Source: Candidatus Bathyarchaeota archaeon
GTDB lineage: Archaea; Thermoproteota; Bathyarchaeia; 40CM-2-53-6; FEN-987
Reading direction: 5' to 3'
DNA length: 5,768 nt
Assembly (NCBI GenBank): GCA_023247835.1
Contig: JAHFFU010000080.1
Location: forward strand, 1 to 5,768
Positions 1 to 5,768 of this stretch are shown here, piece after piece; within the stretch, counting starts at the first letter, position 1; every line of letters begins with the position of its first letter. The position numbers were made by a program, and so were the translations under genes. A model generated the notes under the pieces. It saw only the letters and a program-made list of their open reading frames with translations. It made no database searches and had not been told where the DNA came from.

Positions 1-15
1 AGGTCTTTATTGCAA

Positions 16-2910
16 TCATTCGATGAAAATCGCTGGTCGATAAGGCGCCGCTAACTTAGCCCTGCCTTTCGGATCATATAGCACCTGCTCATCCTCACCG
101 TGAACTTGAACCTCAACTTTCAATTCCCTTGCGAAGAACTCTCGCGCTTCACCGAAGGATTTTCCCTCATCAATCGCTCTCAGCTCCAGTCTCCGCGCAC
201 GCAGGTCAGCGGACATTGTTTTTACTTGCTGAATTATTTTCGCAGCGAATTTCGGTAGGTCTTTCGCTGAGGAAATTTTTGCTGCAAGCATGTCCCTGAT
301 TAGGCCGTCCAAGGTTTCGGGTTGCTTGTCAGCACGGGTTAAGGCTTCGTGGTAGACGCGCCACTTCCACTTGGCAGCTGTGTAGTAGTGCACTTTTTTC
401 GGCGTTATCTTTGTGGTGGCGATTATTTCCTGGGTGTCCTCAAGCGTCTGCTTCATGAGTTGCTCCAGCTCGTCAGTTTGCGCATCTGCCTTTAGTTGCT
501 CGAACTTGGGCCACTCCGCCGTTGACACGAACCCTCGTTGGCCAATCGTCCGCCAAGCCTCTTCAGCTAGGTGTGGCGAAAACGGCGCCAGTAAGCGAAT
601 CCAATTGGATACGAACTCCCTAACCGTCGCGGAATCAACTTTCGCAGCGCGCCGCTCGTACCACCGCAGATCATTCCAGACATCGTATAAGGCCAAGGCT
701 AATGCTGTGCGGGTTTTCAGTTTTTCGACTGCTTCCGAGACTTGCATAGCCTTAGCGTAGATCCTGCTCATTACCCATTTTTCCAAGTGGCCATTCGACC
801 CTCGCTCATTCGGCCTGGCGGCGATCTCCTCAACCAAGTGCAGGAAGGCCTCCAGCCTGCCTTTCGCGTCGCGAATATTTTCAGACCGCCAGTCGGGGTC
901 GTCCATTCCTTCCGCCGCCAGCAAGACGGTGCATCGGACTGCGTCCGCTCCATATTCCTCGCACGCCTTCCACAGGGGAACCCAGTTGCCTTGCGACTTG
1001 TGCATCGGTCGTCCTTCCGCTGACATGAAACCGTTCACCCCAATCGAGCGGGGCCAGTACCGCTGCTCAAAGAGCGCGACGTGATGGAAAATGAAGAAGC
1101 TCAGGTGATTTCCAACAAGGTCCTTGCCTGAGTTTCGCAGGTCAACTGGATACCAGTACAGGAACTCCTCTCGCATCTTCTCGAGGACCTTCCGGTCTGC
1201 ATTGGTCTGCTTGCTCAGCTGCTCAGGTTTCCCCGTACCGTGGAATATGTAATCGAAAACCTCGGGCGTCAGTTGTTCGACCTTGACCATTCCAGCATTG
1301 ACGAACTTGCTCACCATGTAATAGGCCATGTAGATGGTTGAATCGCTCAGGGTTTCGACAATCCAGCCAGGACTCCACGGTAGCGGCGTACCTAGTCCCG
1401 TCTTACGTGTACAAGGCCAATCCTGCAACCAGTCAATGATGCCATTGAACCAGTTTCTGGCCTCTTCCGGGTAGAATGACATGCTTGATATCGCTTGGTG
1501 CGCCAGCGCTTTCCACTCCGGGTCAGAGTACTTCAGGAACCACTGGTCCTCCAAGATCTTGGCGACGCATTCAGTTGTGCAACGGCACACGACCCGCTCT
1601 GGCAACTCGTACATTACGTCTGCAATGCCCTTTCTTCTAAAATCCATGACCAGGGACTGCTTGACGTCCGCAACTTTCTGTTTGGAGTAAGGGCCGCACT
1701 CGTCCTTGAGTATTCCACCGTGGAACTCGGCCTTGTAAATCTCCTTCGTAGCCTCCTCCGCCAACGGATCGTTCTGGTCTCGAATGCTCATACGTTCAAC
1801 GATTTCTACGGCTGGGAACTCACCGTACCCCTCAACTGAGATTATTGAGATTGGTTGGATCCTCGACAGTTCATCAGGTTTGACAGCGAACTTCTGCAGG
1901 ATCGATGGGTTCTTTTGAACATCTCTTAAAGCCAACCAATCAAACGGCGCATGAGCTGGGACACTGTAGACTAGGCCGGTTGCGTTTTCCGTGTCGACGA
2001 AACTCCCAGGTAGAATCAGCAACTGTCTGCTTTGAATTAGGTCGACGCATCTCTTGCCGACAAGTTCCGTTCCTTTCAGATCCCTGATAACGTTCACTCG
2101 TTTCAGTTGATTTCGCAGTTTCTCAGATGCAGTTCTACTAACAACCCACCGTTCACCACTAACGTCTGCTTCAACGTAGTCTCCTTCAGGGTTGACCCAT
2201 AGGTTCGTGACGCCGTAGATCGTTTCGGGTCTGAAGGTTGCGCAGGGTAGGAAGACTTCCCCCATCTTGAACTTCATTAGAATGAATTCTTCCGGCCTAA
2301 CGCCCTCGCCCTCCAGCCTGTCCGCGTCCCCAGTCGGGCTCTCGTCCTTCGGGCACCAGACTACGGGATGCGTCCCCTTGATCACGTACCCTTTATCCCG
2401 AAGCCGCAGATATTGCCACACAACGAATTTGCTGAAGGGCTCGTTCAAGGAACTAGTATGAAATTCTCTTCGCCAATCAATCGATATTCCGAAGCGCTTA
2501 ATCGCGTCGCGGTTGACATCGGTGTAGTATTTCGCCATGTAGGCCGGGTCAACAAATTTCTTCAGGTGTTCTTCTGGAACCTCATCTACTTCCCTGATGG
2601 GCCGAATGAAGTCTTCATCTCCCATCTCGATCCGTTCAGCCGCGCCGGCAACCGTCTTGCCCGTCCAATGCCAGGCCCAAGGGTATAGTACATTGAAACC
2701 ACGCATCCTCATGTAGCGAGCGTACACATCAATTCGAACGGCCGTGAACCCGCTTCCCACATGCAACGGTCCGCTCATGTAGGCGAAGGGGAATGTGACG
2801 AAGCATTTTGGCCGCTTTGGGTCTGGGTCCGCTTCGAATATGCTGGCCTTGGCCCACTCGTCCTGCCATTTCTTGTCTATCTTGGTCCAGTCAACAGGCA
2901 TTCTCATCAC
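16..2910 (-). CDS. leuS: Leucyl-tRNA synthetase, archaeal type (class I, with CP1 editing domain)
   Basis: Attaches leucine to tRNA-Leu in the cytoplasm (EC 6.1.1.4). Residues are counted from the GTG at 2910. The Rossmann catalytic core opens with PLHVGS (48-53, the HIGH site) and WHWTG (80-84). The CP1 editing domain spans about 210-435, with TFRPETIYGVT (225-235) and the conserved editing Asp D324 in PAHAPFD. The core resumes with GLGTPLPW (505-512), SDSTIYMAYY (522-531) and the KMSKS-site PMHKSQGN (635-642). The helical anticodon-binding domain covers about 690-810 and the C-terminal domain ends in PAIFIE. The 964 aa length is normal for archaeal LeuRS. Both class I signatures deviate from consensus. 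A C-x-C-xxx-C group (442, 444, 448) may bind metal. Three starts lie close together: GTG 2910 (4-bp overlap with alaS), ATG 2907 (TGATG) and ATG 2901 (MPVDW, nearest to the usual family N-terminus). I give the outer limit; the ATGs are at least as likely. The family call is very firm; full activity is not proven. Confidence 0.97.
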   Translation of the reverse strand: MMRMPVDWTKIDKKWQDEWAKASIFEADPDPKRPKCFVTFPFAYMSGPLHVGSGFTAVRIDVYARYMRMRGFNVLYPWAWHWTGKTVAGAAERIEMGDEDFIRPIREVDEVPEEHLKKFVDPAYMAKYYTDVNRDAIKRFGISIDWRREFHTSSLNEPFSKFVVWQYLRLRDKGYVIKGTHPVVWCPKDESPTGDADRLEGEGVRPEEFILMKFKMGEVFLPCATFRPETIYGVTNLWVNPEGDYVEADVSGERWVVSRTASEKLRNQLKRVNVIRDLKGTELVGKRCVDLIQSRQLLILPGSFVDTENATGLVYSVPAHAPFDWLALRDVQKNPSILQKFAVKPDELSRIQPISIISVEGYGEFPAVEIVERMSIRDQNDPLAEEATKEIYKAEFHGGILKDECGPYSKQKVADVKQSLVMDFRRKGIADVMYELPERVVCRCTTECVAKILEDQWFLKYSDPEWKALAHQAISSMSFYPEEARNWFNGIIDWLQDWPCTRKTGLGTPLPWSPGWIVETLSDSTIYMAYYMVSKFVNAGMVKVEQLTPEVFDYIFHGTGKPEQLSKQTNADRKVLEKMREEFLYWYPVDLRNSGKDLVGNHLSFFIFHHVALFEQRYWPRSIGVNGFMSAEGRPMHKSQGNWVPLWKACEEYGADAVRCTVLLAAEGMDDPDWRSENIRDAKGRLEAFLHLVEEIAARPNERGSNGHLEKWVMSRIYAKAMQVSEAVEKLKTRTALALALYDVWNDLRWYERRAAKVDSATVREFVSNWIRLLAPFSPHLAEEAWRTIGQRGFVSTAEWPKFEQLKADAQTDELEQLMKQTLEDTQEIIATTKITPKKVHYYTAAKWKWRVYHEALTRADKQPETLDGLIRDMLAAKISSAKDLPKFAAKIIQQVKTMSADLRARRLELRAIDEGKSFGEAREFFARELKVEVQVHGEDEQVLYDPKGRAKLAAPYRPAIFIE

Positions 2911-2912
2911 TT
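2899..2912 (-). promoter_or_regulatory. alaS stop / leuS start overlap (translational coupling site)
   Basis: The minus strand reads AAGTGATGAGAATG. The alaS stop TGA (2909-2907) is interlocked with leuS start candidates GTG (2910), ATG (2907) and, 6 nt further on, ATG (2901). No space exists for a separate promoter next to the leuS start, so leuS is expected to be read from the alaS transcript by terminating or re-scanning ribosomes. The GTGAT within this site partly matches the archaeal ribosome-binding sequence GGTGATC and lies 4 nt before the ATG at 2901, which mildly favours that start. Coupling is inferred from geometry, not shown. Confidence 0.6.
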
Positions 2913-5672
2913 GGTTAACATCGCTTTCAGGGCGGATTCCGAGTTCCGCAGAACATTATCAACCGCGTTCAGCTCCGTGCCACCACCTTGGCCAAAGTAG
3001 TCTTTGCCTCCGCCGCCGCCCCCTAGCATTGCAGCAAGTTTGCTGGCGAGTTTCCCAGCGTTTACGCCGCGTGCAATCGCTTCCTTTCCGGCGCCAACGA
3101 AGACTCGGACTGAGTCTTTCACCAATAGCAGTACTGTGACGGCGCTGGGTTCTTGCTCAATGATCCTATTGTTTAGTGAGACTATTTCGTTCTCTTCACC
3201 GCGGGTATACTTCGCCATGCACATTTTTACCCGTCCGACGGCCTTGGTAGATTGCAGAAGCTTTCCAGCCTCTTGCTCCGCCCACTCTTTGGATAGTTCT
3301 TCGAGACGTTTGGCAAGCTTTGTCTTCTCTTCAACGAGTGCCTGTACATATTGGTCGACTTTCTCCACTGGCGCCTCGATAACCATAGAGATGCTTTTCA
3401 GTTTCTTTTCCTGCTCTTGGAAGGCGCGTAGTGCTTGTGTTCCGGCGGCGAAGATGATGCGCTCTACGCCATCCTGGATGCGCTCTGTGTGCAGAATCTT
3501 GATTGCCCCAATTTGACCCGTACGAGTGCAGTGTGTTCCGCCGCAGGCCTCGACATCCCAGTCGCCAATCTTGATTATTCTGAGCTCTCGGCCGGGCACA
3601 ACACCGCCTTGGTAGAGCTTGTACCCGTAAGCCCGCTCAGCCTTCTCGCGGGGCAGCCATTCTGATTCAACAGGAATATCCTGTAAGGCGACCTCGGTTG
3701 CCAGCCTTTCTATTTCCCTAGCCTGCTCTTCCGTGATTCTCTCGTAATGCGAGACGTCGATTCGGCTTGAATCAACTCCCTTCTGCGCCCCCGCCTGCCA
3801 CGCATGTTGTCCTAGAACCCGCCTCGCCGCTCCCAAGACTAGATGAGTGCCCGTGTGATGGCGCATTAGGCTGATGCGCCTGTCCCATTCGATGGAACCG
3901 TGTACGCCTTCTCCGACGCGTGGGGGCTTCCCATCTATTTGATGAACAATGACTCGGCCAACCTTCTGGGTATCGACGACTTTGATTAGTCCGCCAGGCG
4001 CCTGCAGGATTCCGAGGTCGCCTGGTTGGCCTCCCCCCTCGGGGTAGAAGCAGGTTTGATCCAAAACAACGAACTTGCTGTCCGGTACGGCGATTACTTT
4101 GCCTTGGAACTCCTTTTGGAATGGGTCTTTGTAGTATAATGGGACAGTGTCTTGGAGTCCCACGACTTTATCCTTCAATGCCTCTGCCACATTAGACTCC
4201 GTCTCCTCCTCTGAGGCGCGCTTTCCAGCCAAATGCTTCTGGGCAACCATGGCGTAGAAGTTCCCGGGAGGGTTCACAGCTACCCCTAATCGTTCTGCAA
4301 TTTCTCTGACGATATCGGGAACCATTCCGTGTGAGTCATAGAGCTCGACCAGAGTTTCAGATGGAACTTCCTTCCGTCCCTTAGATTTCAGTTCGCTTGC
4401 AACTTTCTTGACCAGGTCGGACCCGCGTTCGAGGGTTCTTCGATACTTGGACTCCTCAGACTTGATTGCGTCCGCTATCTCACCCTTCATTCCTTTCAGC
4501 TGGGGGAAGTCGTCGCCCCAATAGTCGACTTGGGCGTCGAGAATGTCGAGCATCTTCTCTTCAATGCCCAGACGGCGTAGCATTCTGTAGGTTCGCCGAA
4601 TCAGCAACCGCGTCAAGTAGCCTTCCTCTACGTTCGAAGGCACAACGCCTTCGGATAGTAGGAATGCGATCGTCTTTGTATGATCGGCTACTGCCATAGC
4701 GCTTTCAATTGGCACTAGAGCCTTTTCGAGTTCTCGCCAATCCATACCTATGATTTCGGCAATTTTCTTTCTGCAGTCGATGGGGGTCTCGTTGCGTTCA
4801 ATGTTCATGTAGCTCGAGTAAGGAACGACTTTTGCAACCAGCTTTTCATCGAACTTGACATTGGCCAGGTTGAATATCTTGTCTAGCACCTGGCCGTAGA
4901 TGACTTGGAAGGCGCTAGCTTTGCCTTGGCTCAGCCATGCCCAGCGCTCTATCCCATACCCCGTGTCGACGGTTCGGATTGGCAGTTGGAGGAGCTGCTC
5001 GCCCTGGACCTTGTACTGCATGAAGACCAGGGTGGAAATTTCCAACCCTGCGCTAAGGCACTCTAGGTCCGGCCCCGCGTTTCCGCCCCCAGACCAGAAA
5101 TGCTCTTTGTAGGATATTGATTCAGATTTCAAGCCGAACTCTTCGGTGGCTAGCTGGTGATGGTACCGGATAGTTTGGTCCATCCAGTAGACTTCCTTGT
5201 CCGGGTAGTTGAAGGCGTGAGCGCCTCCCATTTCGAAAATCAAGTCATGGCGTCCTAATGTGGGGCCGACGTTATCTATGTCCGTGAAGCGAATTGACGG
5301 TTGGCTGACGACGAGGGGGTTCGCCGGAGGCGGAATCATTCCCTCAGTAACGTAGGGTTGGAAATCGTAGATTGAGGCACCCACAAGGAAAACGTCGTCC
5401 CGCCACCGCGCCACAACCGGATACGGATTGATCCTCGTATGTCCGTTCTTTTCGAAGAATGACAGGAATAATTCACGCATATCATGAATCGAATACGGCC
5501 GTTTAGCTGGAGGCTTACCGATGAACGAGTATTGTACACATGGGCTGTCGCCGCAGAATTTCTCGCCGGCTTTCTGTGTCCAGAAGTAGCCCTTGCAGCA
5601 TTCACACTGCTTGCGCACGAACTCATTCTCTTTGAAGAATGGGACGGCGAATTCTTTCTCACTGATTTCCAT
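2907..5672 (-). CDS. alaS: Alanyl-tRNA synthetase, archaeal type (class II, with editing domain)
   Basis: Attaches alanine to tRNA-Ala in the cytoplasm (EC 6.1.1.7) and hydrolyses mischarged Ser- and Gly-tRNA-Ala. The archaeal N-terminal extension has five Cys (23, 25, 26, 40, 45). The class II catalytic domain covers about 55-260, with the motif 2 region QPSIRFTDIDNVG (124-136) running to FEMGG (146-150), and motif 3 GYGIERW (238-244). A helical tRNA-recognition domain (about 265-470) contains SNVEEGY and LYDSHG; N347 and D446 are my guess for the pair reading the G3:U70 base pair. The editing domain (about 500-740) has YPEGGGQPGD (543-552), the H606-xxx-H610 pair and C710-GGT-H714, so all four metal ligands are present. 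A charged, probably coiled-coil stretch (about 745-805) leads to the C-Ala domain with a run of six Gly (884-889). The 921 aa length fits archaeal AlaRS. The start is secure: an in-frame TAG lies at 5714-5712 with no start codon between, and a good ribosome-binding site precedes the ATG. The gene is first of a coupled pair with leuS. Confidence 0.98.
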   Translation of the reverse strand: MEISEKEFAVPFFKENEFVRKQCECCKGYFWTQKAGEKFCGDSPCVQYSFIGKPPAKRPYSIHDMRELFLSFFEKNGHTRINPYPVVARWRDDVFLVGASIYDFQPYVTEGMIPPPANPLVVSQPSIRFTDIDNVGPTLGRHDLIFEMGGAHAFNYPDKEVYWMDQTIRYHHQLATEEFGLKSESISYKEHFWSGGGNAGPDLECLSAGLEISTLVFMQYKVQGEQLLQLPIRTVDTGYGIERWAWLSQGKASAFQVIYGQVLDKIFNLANVKFDEKLVAKVVPYSSYMNIERNETPIDCRKKIAEIIGMDWRELEKALVPIESAMAVADHTKTIAFLLSEGVVPSNVEEGYLTRLLIRRTYRMLRRLGIEEKMLDILDAQVDYWGDDFPQLKGMKGEIADAIKSEESKYRRTLERGSDLVKKVASELKSKGRKEVPSETLVELYDSHGMVPDIVREIAERLGVAVNPPGNFYAMVAQKHLAGKRASEEETESNVAEALKDKVVGLQDTVPLYYKDPFQKEFQGKVIAVPDSKFVVLDQTCFYPEGGGQPGDLGILQAPGGLIKVVDTQKVGRVIVHQIDGKPPRVGEGVHGSIEWDRRISLMRHHTGTHLVLGAARRVLGQHAWQAGAQKGVDSSRIDVSHYERITEEQAREIERLATEVALQDIPVESEWLPREKAERAYGYKLYQGGVVPGRELRIIKIGDWDVEACGGTHCTRTGQIGAIKILHTERIQDGVERIIFAAGTQALRAFQEQEKKLKSISMVIEAPVEKVDQYVQALVEEKTKLAKRLEELSKEWAEQEAGKLLQSTKAVGRVKMCMAKYTRGEENEIVSLNNRIIEQEPSAVTVLLLVKDSVRVFVGAGKEAIARGVNAGKLASKLAAMLGGGGGGKDYFGQGGGTELNAVDNVLRNSESALKAMLTK

Positions 5673-5680
5673 TAGCTTAT

Positions 5681-5686
5681 TCCTCC
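5681..5686 (-). promoter_or_regulatory. Shine-Dalgarno of alaS
   Basis: On the minus strand GGAGGA stands 8 nt before the ATG at 5672. It is a strong match to the anti-Shine-Dalgarno end of 16S rRNA. Together with the in-frame stop at 5714-5712 it fixes the alaS start, and it implies a leadered transcript rather than the leaderless type common in some archaea. Confidence 0.85.
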
Positions 5687-5720
5687 AGCCGACAGGGCAG
5701 AACGAAGCAGACTAGACTAG

Positions 5721-5768
5721 TTAGCTATTTGCCCGGTCCTCTGTCAGCGAGGGGCGAGCGTGAGGGCC
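5721..5768 (-). CDS. Possible 3' end of an upstream gene (partial, unidentified)
   Basis: The GC-rich edge of the window is open in one minus-strand frame for 15 codons (ending LTEDRANS) before a TAA at 5723-5721, which would leave 48 nt before alaS. A second frame is also open for 13 codons, ending at a TAG at 5729-5727 (ending RGPGK). Either could be the tail of a same-strand neighbour, but such short open stretches occur by chance and neither tail is recognisable. A divergent plus-strand start is not excluded. No function can be given. Confidence 0.2.
   Translation of the reverse strand, partial: GPHARPSLTEDRANS
5722..5731 (-). promoter_or_regulatory. Possible weak TATA-like element for alaS
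   Basis: The only AT-rich patch upstream of alaS reads CAAATAGCTA on the minus strand, about 50-60 nt before the ATG. A start of transcription roughly 25 nt downstream would give a leader of about 30 nt, long enough to include the Shine-Dalgarno. The match to an archaeal TATA box is poor and no clear BRE is visible. The real promoter may lie beyond the window edge if alaS is cotranscribed with an upstream gene. Confidence 0.2.

Noticed and set aside
1..15. Possible transcription terminator after leuS
   Set aside because: Only 15 nt remain, reading TTGCAATAAAGACCT on the coding strand; there is no T-run or hairpin, so any terminator lies outside the window.
413..760. 115-codon plus-strand ORF antisense to leuS
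   Set aside because: Ser/Cys-rich composition with no domain, fully inside a well-supported gene on the other strand.
3004..3516. 170-codon plus-strand ORF beginning with a run of Pro
   Set aside because: It is antisense to the AlaRS C-terminal region; the Pro run is the complement of the six-Gly motif, the rest is low-complexity Ser/Ala, and it has no recognisable domain.
5336..5662. 108-codon minus-strand ORF in another frame of alaS
   Set aside because: Out-of-frame shadow of the AlaRS N-terminus, Ser/Arg-rich and without family features.
2907..5672. Possible loss of editing function in AlaRS
   Set aside because: All four metal ligands (H606, H610, C710, H714) and the Gly-rich motif are present, so the proofreading site looks intact.
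5731..5756. GC-rich hairpin-like stretch (GCCC...GGGC around CCTC/GAGG) suggesting an RNA gene or terminator
   Set aside because: The stem is imperfect, no T-run follows on either strand, and there is no tRNA T-arm or CCA-end pattern. It is better explained as GC-rich coding tail or chance.

Overview
The window is an almost gap-free pair of aminoacyl-tRNA synthetase genes, both on the minus strand. Reading in the direction of transcription, an archaeal-type alanyl-tRNA synthetase (5672 to 2907, 921 aa) is followed directly by an archaeal-type leucyl-tRNA synthetase (2910 to 16, 964 aa). The two reading frames touch at the stop/start junction, so they very probably form one transcript with coupled translation.

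Organism: an archaeon. The AlaRS has the archaeal N-terminal Cys-rich extension and the late Gly-rich C-terminal block. The LeuRS has its editing domain in the archaeal/eukaryotic position and ends in the PAIFIE tail known from Pyrococcus LeuRS. Ribosome-binding sequences are of the archaeal/bacterial purine type and base composition is moderate, roughly half G+C. The wording of the LeuRS catalytic core (FPFAYMSGPLHVG, YPWAWHWTG) reminds me of TACK-group archaea (Thaumarchaeota/Bathyarchaeota-like). That placement is from memory and is weak.

Layout: 1-15 is downstream of leuS and holds nothing recognisable. 16-2910 is leuS. 2907-5672 is alaS. 5673-5768 is the alaS leader, with a strong Shine-Dalgarno, a poor TATA-like patch, a small CTAG palindrome and possibly the last codons of another minus-strand gene running off the window edge.

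Function: both enzymes charge tRNA in the cytoplasm and both carry a proofreading domain that appears intact (HxxxH...CxxxH in AlaRS, CP1 with its conserved Asp in LeuRS). The most notable point is that the LeuRS departs from both class I signature motifs (HVGS for HIGH, PMHKS for KMSKS) while the rest of the protein looks well preserved. This could be a lineage habit, or a sign of a divergent second LeuRS like the Sulfolobales paralogue. I see no mobile element, CRISPR array, RNA gene or novel system here.
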